Origin: an uncultured Anaerolineales bacterium
Lineage (GTDB): Bacteria; Chloroflexota; Anaerolineae; Anaerolineales; UBA11657
Length of the DNA stretch: 7,705 nt
Direction of reading: 5' to 3'
NCBI GenBank assembly: GCA_913031335.1
Contig: CAJWGI010000055.1
Coordinates: forward strand, 1-7,705
Part shown: one piece after another, positions 1 to 6,457 of the stretch
Layout of the letters: the number at the start of each line of letters is the position of its first letter
Numbering within the stretch: the first letter of the stretch is position 1
Notes under the pieces: model-generated
Told to the model about the DNA's origin: nothing
Seen by the model: only the letters and a program-made list of their open reading frames with translations
Databases searched by the model: none
Position numbers and translations under genes: made by a program

Positions 1-3000
1 TCCGCGAGATTCGCGGGCAAATGGGCGGTGATGTCGATTTCCCACCTAATCATCAATGGACTGGCCGTTCGGCGCTGATTTTCCCGTGGCAAAACATGGT
101 GCGCTGGGGGATGGGGCCGGCGCTCGGACTTGCAGCGTGGACTGGATTTGGCTGGGCGGGCTGGCAGCTGCTGCGTCGCCGGGTGGGCAGTCAGCGGCAT
201 TTGCTTCCGGTTGCGTGGAGTGGACTGTATTTTCTTTGGCAGGGCACGCAGTGGGTAAAGCCCATGCGTTACTTTTTGCCAATTTATCCGACCTTGATTT
301 TGCTTGGCGCGTGGGCGTTATATGAGCTGCCGAAAGGAAAACGCAGCAAACGCGTTTTGCGTTTGGCGTCATCTGGACTGATCGCACTGGTGCTTACTAG
401 CACGGCGCTTTCCGCCTTTGCTTTTTCGCGTATTTATACGCGCTCGGTCACGCGGGTGGCGGCCAGTCGCTGGATTTATGAAAACCTGCCCGGCTCGTTC
501 AGTCTGGTGATCGAAACGCCGGAGGGTAGCCTGACGCAACCGCTGCGCATGCCGCCGGATTTTCAATATCTTGATAGCCAGCCGCAAACGCAGTCGTTTA
601 CCGCGCAGGCCAGCGGGGTGATCAGCGCGCTTCATATCGGGCATCTGGGTGCCGTGAACGTCGATGCCGAGCCGGAGACTTTCACGGTGAGTATTTGGGG
701 CAGCGCCGCCGATGGCGCGCTGAGCGATGCTACGCTGACGGCTGACCTGTCCGCGAATAACGGCTACACACTGCAGCTGCAACCGGCTCTTTCGGTGATC
801 AAAGGCCAGAATTATCAGTTGGTCAGTCAGGCAGTGGTGGGTGCGCCGCTGACAATTAGCGGGGCGCAACTTATCAACGAATCCAGTTGGGATGATGGCT
901 TGCCGCTGCGCATGGATGGTTACGATGCCTTTGGCGGCATTTACGGGGGACACAATCTGGAGCTGTACTGGGAGGACGATGAAGCCAAACGCGAGCGGAT
1001 GCTGGTTATTCTGGCGCAGGGCGACTACATCTTAATTTCTTCCAATCGGCAGTACGCCTCTATCCCGCGTCTGCCCACGCGCTATCCGCTGACCATTGCG
1101 TATTACGATGCGCTTTTCTCGGGCGAACTGGGCTTTGAACTGGCGGCAGAATTTGAAAGCGCGCCCAATCTGGGCAGCTGGCAATTCTCGGATCAAGCCG
1201 CCGAAGAGCCGTTCACAGTTTATGATCATCCCAAAGTGTTGATTTTCCGCAAGGCGGCGGATTTTTCGATTGAGAAGGCGCGTGATATTTTGGGGGCGGT
1301 GGATCTTTCGCAGGTGATTTGGATGAATCCGCACAGGGCCACGGATGCCCCGACCGGCCTGTTGCTGCCTCCGGAACGCTTGGCCGAGCAGCGCGCCGGC
1401 GGGACGTGGTCTCAGATGTTTGATAGCGACAGTGCACTCAATCGGGTGCAGTGGCTGGGGGCGGTCGCCTGGTGGGGCGGGTTGCTCATCCTAGGCTGGC
1501 TGCTCTTCCCGCTGGCTTTTCTCGTTTTTCGCGGGCTTTCGGAGCGCGGCTATGCGGTTTCCAAAATCCTGTCTTTGCTGCTGGTGGGTTGGCTGGCGTG
1601 GATGCTGGGCAGCCTGCGGTGGCTGCCGTTCACCCGCGCGACAATCGGGCTGCTGGTCGGCGGGTTGGGGCTGTTGGCTGCTGGTGTGGCAGCCCGGCAC
1701 GCGGGCGAGTTGCGGCGCTGGATTGTCGCGCATCGGCGTTACATCATCAGCGTGGAGCTGCTCTGGCTGGCGTTGTTCCTCTTCGATCTGTTCATCCGCT
1801 GGCACAACCCGGATCTGTGGCATCCGGCCTATGGCGGCGAGAAGCCGATGGATTTCTCGTATTTCAACGCGGTGCTGCGCAGCACTTCGTTCCCACCTTT
1901 TGATCCGTGGCTGGCGGGTGGCTACATCAATTATTATTATTTTGGCTATGTGCTGGCGGCTGTGCCGACCAAGCTTCTGGGCATCGTGCCGGCTCTTGCT
2001 TATAACCTGCTGTTGCCGATGTTGTTTGCCATGACCGGCACGGGGGCGTTCTGCGTGGCATATAACCTGAGCGCGGGAGTGGGGGAGGAGCGGGGCAGGG
2101 GAGGGAAGGCGCTACTGGGGGGAATTGCGGCGGCGGCGCTGATGGTGATGCTGGGCAATCTTGGGCAGCTGGATACCATCGCCAAAGGGCTGCGCAAAGC
2201 GGCCGCGGCTGTGTCGGATCCACCCTTGCCAGGCATGGGCGCTGTTTCCGATTGGGCGACTGGCCTGTATCGGGCTGCGTTTGAAGGCAAGATGATATCG
2301 ATGGGCACGGGCGAATGGTACTGGAACGCAACGCGTCTTATCCCGCATCCGGAAAGCGAAGCTGTGCCGATTACCGAGTTTCCACTCTTCACTTTTTTGT
2401 ATGCCGATTTGCATGCGCACATGCTTGCGCTGCCGCTGACGCTATTGGCACTGGCATGGGCGCTGGCGGTTGTGTTGGGTGCGAGGCGTTCTGGCGATAA
2501 GCCTGCAGCGGCAGCGCACTGGTGGGTGGGCGCACTGGCGATTGGCGCGCTGGGGCCGACCAACACCTGGGATTTGCCCACCTATCTGGCGCTGGGCTGC
2601 GCGGCGGTGGTTTACGCCCAATTCTGCCGCCACGAGAGGCTGGATTACGACATGTTGCTCGCCGCCGCCGGGCGGGTAGCGCTGTTGGTCGCGCTCGCCG
2701 CGCTTTTTTTTCGCCCCTACGCGCTCTGGTATGGCTCTGGCTACAATGCGGTTGAACTCTGGCGTGGCTCCACCACCCCGTTGAGTGCGTACCTGAAAAT
2801 ACACGGGCTGTTTCTGTTCATCATCGTTGCGTTTCTGGTGGTCGAAACCCGGCGCTGGGTGCAATCCACCACTATTCACGGCTTGCTGGGAATGAAGGAT
2901 TTGGTCGCCGTGGGGATTGTGACAGGTGTGGCTTTGTTGGGGATGATTGCGCTCTTATTGTTCGGTGGCGTACAGATTGCGCCGGTGGTGTTCGGGCTGC

Positions 3001-3845
3001 TGGCCTGGGCGACTTTGTTGATGCTCTTCCCGCAACAAACATCGCAGAAACGGGTGGCTTTGACGTTGGTTAATCTGGCGCTGCTGTTGACGCTGCTGGT
3101 CGAACTGGTGCGGTTAGAGGGTGATATCAGCCGCATGAACACGGTTTTTAAATTTTACTTGCAGGCGTGGACGTTGTTCAGCGTGACAGCCGGGGCTGGA
3201 CTGGCGTGGGTGTGGCAGCAGCTGCCGGACTGGCAGCCGCGTAACGCGCGACTGTGGCGGGTCGGACTGGGGCTGCTGGTCTTGATAGCAGCTACGTACA
3301 CGCTACTGGCCAGTTCCGCCAAGATGCGCGATCGCATGGCAGCCGACGCGCCGCATACGCTCGATGGCATGGCCTTCATGCAATTTGCTGACTATCATGA
3401 TCAGGGGCAATCCATCCCGCTGTCACCCGATTATGAGGCGATTCGCTGGTTGCAGGAAAACGTGAGCGGCTCGCCCGTAATCGTCGAAGCGCACACCAGC
3501 GAATATAAATACGGTTCGCGATACACAATTTATACGGGCCTGCCGGGGGTGGTGGGCTGGAACTGGCATCAGCGCCAGCAGCGCGCGGTCACGCCGCCGG
3601 ATCTGATCACCGATCGGGTGGAGGCGGTCAATCGTTTTTATCGCGAGACGGACAACAATTCGGCGTTAGCCTTCTTGCGCGGATATGATGTGCGTTATAT
3701 CGTGGTGGGCGGCTATGAGCGTGCGTATTATCCGCGCGAGGGGTTAGAGAAATTCGGACGCATGGCGAACGCGGGGCTACTGGATATTGCTTACGATCAT
3801 GGCGATGTTGTCATTTACGCGCACAATGCGGAACCGATCGAATGA
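1..3845 (+). CDS. Glycosyltransferase 39-like / DUF2298 (Chlor_Arch_YYY) fusion membrane protein, 5' partial
   Basis: The frame is open from the window edge (first whole codon at 3) to TGA at 3843-3845, so the ATG at 21 is probably internal. Residue numbers here count from that ATG. Residues 1-140 have about four membrane segments and GT-C tail motifs (RYFLPIYP 83-90, then TRVAASRWIYENLP 144-157) typical of family 39 glycosyltransferases of Chloroflexota; the catalytic N-terminus would lie upstream. Residues about 160-470 are soluble: a beta-rich stretch (192-300), NESSWDD at 286-292, DYILISSNRQY from 335 and FTVYDHPKVLIF at 398-409. A membrane helix (479-503) opens a full DUF2298 domain: RGYAVSK 509-515, EKPMDF 607-612, DPWL 628-631, YYYFGY 638-643, WYWNATR 766-772, EFPLFTFLYADLHAH 786-800, NTWD 848-851, RMNTVFKFYLQAW 1038-1050, and a C-terminal soluble part with GLPGVVGW 1173-1180. 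The DUF2298 function is unknown; a GT-C-like role is inferred. The family call is strong, the activity is not. Confidence 0.88.
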   Translation, partial: REIRGQMGGDVDFPPNHQWTGRSALIFPWQNMVRWGMGPALGLAAWTGFGWAGWQLLRRRVGSQRHLLPVAWSGLYFLWQGTQWVKPMRYFLPIYPTLILLGAWALYELPKGKRSKRVLRLASSGLIALVLTSTALSAFAFSRIYTRSVTRVAASRWIYENLPGSFSLVIETPEGSLTQPLRMPPDFQYLDSQPQTQSFTAQASGVISALHIGHLGAVNVDAEPETFTVSIWGSAADGALSDATLTADLSANNGYTLQLQPALSVIKGQNYQLVSQAVVGAPLTISGAQLINESSWDDGLPLRMDGYDAFGGIYGGHNLELYWEDDEAKRERMLVILAQGDYILISSNRQYASIPRLPTRYPLTIAYYDALFSGELGFELAAEFESAPNLGSWQFSDQAAEEPFTVYDHPKVLIFRKAADFSIEKARDILGAVDLSQVIWMNPHRATDAPTGLLLPPERLAEQRAGGTWSQMFDSDSALNRVQWLGAVAWWGGLLILGWLLFPLAFLVFRGLSERGYAVSKILSLLLVGWLAWMLGSLRWLPFTRATIGLLVGGLGLLAAGVAARHAGELRRWIVAHRRYIISVELLWLALFLFDLFIRWHNPDLWHPAYGGEKPMDFSYFNAVLRSTSFPPFDPWLAGGYINYYYFGYVLAAVPTKLLGIVPALAYNLLLPMLFAMTGTGAFCVAYNLSAGVGEERGRGGKALLGGIAAAALMVMLGNLGQLDTIAKGLRKAAAAVSDPPLPGMGAVSDWATGLYRAAFEGKMISMGTGEWYWNATRLIPHPESEAVPITEFPLFTFLYADLHAHMLALPLTLLALAWALAVVLGARRSGDKPAAAAHWWVGALAIGALGPTNTWDLPTYLALGCAAVVYAQFCRHERLDYDMLLAAAGRVALLVALAALFFRPYALWYGSGYNAVELWRGSTTPLSAYLKIHGLFLFIIVAFLVVETRRWVQSTTIHGLLGMKDLVAVGIVTGVALLGMIALLLFGGVQIAPVVFGLLAWATLLMLFPQQTSQKRVALTLVNLALLLTLLVELVRLEGDISRMNTVFKFYLQAWTLFSVTAGAGLAWVWQQLPDWQPRNARLWRVGLGLLVLIAATYTLLASSAKMRDRMAADAPHTLDGMAFMQFADYHDQGQSIPLSPDYEAIRWLQENVSGSPVIVEAHTSEYKYGSRYTIYTGLPGVVGWNWHQRQQRAVTPPDLITDRVEAVNRFYRETDNNSALAFLRGYDVRYIVVGGYERAYYPREGLEKFGRMANAGLLDIAYDHGDVVIYAHNAEPIE
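1446..3842 (+). repeat. DUF2298 copy A of a tandem protein-level duplication
   Basis: These 799 codons (residues 476-1274 of the first gene) are paralogous to the whole second gene at 3855-6266. The signature blocks occur in the same order with similar spacing; for example EKPM to DPWL is 21 residues in both. Similarity runs from the first helix (AWWGGLL against VWWLIVS, each ahead of RGYAVSK) to the last strand (VVIYAHN against VTIYERF). Nucleotide identity is visibly low outside the motifs, so the duplication is old. Copy A follows a glycosyltransferase module in the same polypeptide, while copy B stands alone. Confidence 0.85.
2075..2105 (+). other. Potential G-quadruplex-forming tract inside the first gene
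   Basis: Five G-runs of three or more (2075-2077, 2081-2085, 2092-2095, 2098-2101, 2103-2105) are separated by loops of 3, 6, 2 and 1 bases, which satisfies the usual quadruplex pattern on the coding strand and so in the mRNA. A further six-G run follows at 2117-2122. The tract encodes a Gly/Glu/Arg-rich loop between two membrane helices (AGVGEERGRGGK). Folding is predicted from pattern only. Confidence 0.4.
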
Positions 3846-3857
3846 GATAATCTTATG
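3843..3857 (+). promoter_or_regulatory. Stop-start junction, likely coupled translation
   Basis: The TGA of the first gene (3843-3845) is followed by nine bases, GATAATCTT, and the ATG of the second (3855-3857). No purine-rich Shine-Dalgarno stretch lies 5-9 bases before the ATG; only a weak GAGA overlaps the stop. Ribosomes finishing the first gene probably re-initiate here, which would tie production of the two DUF2298 copies together. Coupling is inferred from spacing alone. Confidence 0.5.
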
Positions 3858-6269
3858 CGCGACATCCTCTCTTTTCTGGTTTGGTGGCTCATCGTATCTT
3901 GCGCTGGCTTGGTTGCCTGGCCTTTGCTTTTCCGGATGCTGCCGCAGCTTCCCGACCGCGGCTATGCCGTCAGCAAAACATGCGGGCTGTTGCTGCTGGG
4001 CTATGTGTTCTGGATGTTCGGTTCGCTGGGATTTTTGCAACTGACTTTCGGTGGCGTGATAGTTGCGGCGTTAAGCGTGGCGGCAGCGACGGTGCGGTGG
4101 GGGCAGCCGCGTGCCGCGCTGGAATGGCTGCGTGCGCATTACTCGCTGGCGCTGGTGACTGAAGCGGTGTTTCTGATCGGCTTTGGCATCTGGACTTACG
4201 TGCGCGCGTTAAATCCCGAGATTGTGGGCACGGAAAAGCCGATGGAATTTGCTTTTCTCAACTCGATATTGCGGAGCGGCGTCATGCCGCCGCGTGACCC
4301 GTGGCTCTCGGGCTATGCCATCAGCTATTATTACTTTGGCTATGTCATCATCGCTATTCTGGCGTGCCTGAGCGGTACGTCGCCCGGCGTCGCTTTCAAC
4401 CTTGGAGTAGCGCTGCTGTTCGGACTGACGGCGGTGGGTGCGTTTGGGGTGGCGTTCAATTTGATCGCTGTATCTGGTCAGGTCACGAGGCGCGTGTCGC
4501 GTGTGGCGGTTCCCGCGCTACTCGCGCCCGTTTTTACGGTTGTGACCGGCAATCTGAATGGCGTGCTGGAAGTGCTGCATCAGCGTGGGTTGGGCGCGGC
4601 GCGCTTCTGGCAGTGGCTGGGAATTAAATGGCTGGATTTCGCGCCGACGCCGGGCGGGGGTTGGCTGCCGCAACGCTACCTGTGGTGGTGGCAGGCCTCG
4701 CGCGTAATCCGCGACCGCGACCTTACTGGCGCGCCTATCGGCTTGCAGCCGATTGACGAATTTCCATTTTTCTCGTTTTTGCTTGGGGATCTGCATCCGC
4801 ATGTACTGGCATTGCCTTTTGTCTTTCTGGCGCTGGCGGTTGCGCTGCAATTGTTTCTCACAAGCGCAGGCCGTCCTCCGTCGGCCGCCAACTGGCTGCC
4901 ATTTCCGGTTTCGAAACTGTTGTTCTTTGCGCTGGTGCTGGGAGGGCTGTCTTTTCTTAACACGTGGGATTTTCCCATCTACCTGTTCGTGGCGGTGGCG
5001 GCCTATGCCGTTGGCCGCCGCGTGGTAGGGGCGCGCGAACTACTCCTAGGGGTGATCTTGGCGGTAATGGGCGTGATGCTCTATCTGCCATTTTACATCG
5101 GCTTTCGGTCACAGGCCGGCGGGATTCTCCCCAATCCAGTTTTTTCCACGCGGCTCAACCAGTTCTGCGTGCTGTTCGGCGTGTTGCTGCTGCCGGCGCT
5201 AGGTTGGTTGTCGTGGGAATCCACACGCGCGGGCAAACGGCTCAACTGGCGTCTGGGGATGCTCACCGGCCCGGCAATGTTGGCGGGCCTGACGGTCACC
5301 TGTGGCGTGCTGACGACAATCATATTGATGACGCCCCGTCTGCGCGAGATGGGCTCCTTCTCCTGGTTGATGGCGAGCTTTTCAACGGATGAAGTGCTGG
5401 GGATCATTTTGCGGCGGAGGCTGCTTGAAGAGCCTTGGACTGCGCTGTTGTTAACCGCCGCGCTGCTGCTGGTTGGCGGGCTTCTGCCGCGCAAAATGGA
5501 TGCCCTGCCAGTGGGGGCGGCAGCCACCCCGTTCGTGGCGTTGCTGTTTGGAGTTGGGGCGCTGCTGACTCTGGGACCGGAATTCCTATATTTGCGCGAT
5601 AGTTTCGGGACGCGAATGAACACTATTTTCAAATTCTATTATCAGGCGTGGGCGCTATGGTCAGTTGTGGCTGCCTTTGGCTTCTGGCGCGTGCGGCGCA
5701 GCGCTGGGAAGCTGTGGCGTTCCGTGTTCGGGATGGCGGTGACGCTTACCCTGGCTGCTGGGCTGCTTTATCCGGGTCTGTCCATTTGGGCGAAGACGGT
5801 TGGGTTGCAGGGCGCCACGTTGGCGGCTGGGGAGCGCGATGCGACTCTGGACGGCACGGCGGCGCTGGCGCACTCGCGTCCGGAAGACTACGCGGCCATT
5901 AATTGGTTGAACCACTTCCTGCCTGCCCATGGGGTGATCGCTGAGGCGGTGGGAGGAAGTTATACGGAGTATGGGCGCGTTGCGGTGCACAGCGGGCTGC
6001 CCACTGTGTTGGGGTGGCCGGGACATGAGTTACAATGGCGCGGCGGTTTTGAGCCGGCGGCCGGGCGCGAGGACGCGGTACATACGTTGTTCTCCACCCG
6101 CGCGTGGGATGAAGCCGCGGCGCTGCTGGCGCGGTATGACATTCGCTATGTGTATGTCGGCTCGCTGGAACGGCAGCAGTTCCCGGCGCAAGGTTTGCAG
6201 AAATTCGAAAATCACATGCGAGCGATTTATCGCAATAGTGGGGTTACCATTTATGAGCGGTTTGAGTGA
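3855..6269 (+). CDS. DUF2298 (Chlor_Arch_YYY, TIGR03662-type) integral membrane protein
   Basis: This is a complete 804-residue, strongly hydrophobic protein, within the 700-900 residues I recall for single-domain members of this family. It begins directly with a membrane helix (residues 4-27). It then shows every family signature in order: RGYAVSK 35-41, EKPMEF 127-132, DPWL 148-151, YYYFGY 158-163, WWWQASRVI 277-285, EFPFFSFLLGDLHPH 302-316, NTWDFP from 369, RMNTIFKFYYQAW 587-599, and a C-terminal extracytoplasmic part with GLPTVLGWPGHE 714-725 followed by a YDIRYVYVG strand. It aligns end to end with the second half of the gene before it, and no key motif is lost. The start follows the previous stop by 9 bases with no good ribosome binding site, which suggests coupled translation. 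Charged and aromatic residues clustered in the outer loops (EKPM-E/D, D-L-H-x-H) are plausible active-site residues by analogy with GT-C enzymes, but this is inference. Substrate and reaction are unknown. Confidence 0.93.
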   Translation: MRDILSFLVWWLIVSCAGLVAWPLLFRMLPQLPDRGYAVSKTCGLLLLGYVFWMFGSLGFLQLTFGGVIVAALSVAAATVRWGQPRAALEWLRAHYSLALVTEAVFLIGFGIWTYVRALNPEIVGTEKPMEFAFLNSILRSGVMPPRDPWLSGYAISYYYFGYVIIAILACLSGTSPGVAFNLGVALLFGLTAVGAFGVAFNLIAVSGQVTRRVSRVAVPALLAPVFTVVTGNLNGVLEVLHQRGLGAARFWQWLGIKWLDFAPTPGGGWLPQRYLWWWQASRVIRDRDLTGAPIGLQPIDEFPFFSFLLGDLHPHVLALPFVFLALAVALQLFLTSAGRPPSAANWLPFPVSKLLFFALVLGGLSFLNTWDFPIYLFVAVAAYAVGRRVVGARELLLGVILAVMGVMLYLPFYIGFRSQAGGILPNPVFSTRLNQFCVLFGVLLLPALGWLSWESTRAGKRLNWRLGMLTGPAMLAGLTVTCGVLTTIILMTPRLREMGSFSWLMASFSTDEVLGIILRRRLLEEPWTALLLTAALLLVGGLLPRKMDALPVGAAATPFVALLFGVGALLTLGPEFLYLRDSFGTRMNTIFKFYYQAWALWSVVAAFGFWRVRRSAGKLWRSVFGMAVTLTLAAGLLYPGLSIWAKTVGLQGATLAAGERDATLDGTAALAHSRPEDYAAINWLNHFLPAHGVIAEAVGGSYTEYGRVAVHSGLPTVLGWPGHELQWRGGFEPAAGREDAVHTLFSTRAWDEAAALLARYDIRYVYVGSLERQQFPAQGLQKFENHMRAIYRNSGVTIYERFE

Positions 6270-6303
6270 CTATCTAGGCACGTACCGACATGGAGCAGAA
6301 TCT

Positions 6304-6335
6304 TAGCGCAAGGACGCCAGGACGCAAGGGAAAGG
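6304..6335. repeat. Short-period intergenic repeat, GGACGC/CAAGG type
   Basis: Between the second and third genes lies a tract built from AGGACGC (6311-6317 and 6319-6325) flanked by GCGCAAGG (6306-6313) and ACGCAAGG (6322-6329). This purine-biased pattern resembles the dispersed 'GCAAAGGACGCGAAGG' repeats I remember from spacers of many Chloroflexota, cyanobacterial and other environmental genomes. Whether it is a degraded copy of such an element cannot be told from one window. It is not coding. Confidence 0.4.
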
Positions 6336-6341
6336 CACGAT

Positions 6342-6358
6342 ATATTCTGCAGGAATAT
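6342..6358. other. Small AT-rich inverted repeat
   Basis: ATATTC (6342-6347) and GAATAT (6353-6358) are perfect inverted repeats around TGCAG, and CTGCAG in the middle is itself a palindrome. It lies about 100 bases upstream of the third gene. It has no T-run after it, so it is not an intrinsic terminator. It could be an operator-like dyad or chance in an AT-rich patch. Confidence 0.2.
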
Positions 6359-6448
6359 CTATGCGACCTAGCGTAAGGAATTATGTCAAGCTGAACAGTC
6401 GCCAACGGACAAGCGAAGCAGGACACAGACTAGCAAACAGATGAACAT

Positions 6449-6454
6449 GGAGGA
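6449..6454 (+). promoter_or_regulatory. Ribosome binding site for the third gene (TTG start)
   Basis: GGAGGA ends three bases before the TTG at 6458, and the GGAGG core is four bases away. This is slightly short spacing but a strong box, and it decides for the TTG over the ATG at 6491, which has only GAGG two bases upstream. Confidence 0.6.
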
Positions 6455-6457
6455 GAA

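Noticed and set aside
369..953. 194-codon open frame on the minus strand
   Set aside because: It lies wholly opposite the well-supported glycosyltransferase/DUF2298 gene, its translation is Arg/His/Gln-rich with no motif, and long antisense frames are expected in GC-rich coding DNA.
2000..2581. 193-codon open frame on the minus strand
   Set aside because: It is antisense to conserved DUF2298 motifs (WYWNATR, DLHAH, NTWD), and its Ala/Pro/Ser-rich composition is typical of a shadow frame.
2704..2711. Run of eight T, a possible slippage or phase-variation site
   Set aside because: The frame is intact on both sides and copy similarity continues, and one homopolymer of this length gives no sign of programmed slippage.
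5093..5632. 179-codon open frame on the minus strand
   Set aside because: It is antisense to the conserved part of the second gene, has no recognisable domain, and its Ser/Pro/Arg-rich composition fits a shadow.
6270..6300. Possible terminator after the second gene
   Set aside because: No stable GC-rich hairpin followed by a T-run is visible, so transcription may read through to the third gene.
6341..6346. TATATT as a -10 promoter box for the third gene
   Set aside because: The hexamer 17 bases upstream (CAGGAC) does not resemble a -35 box, and a lone AT-rich hexamer is too weak to call.
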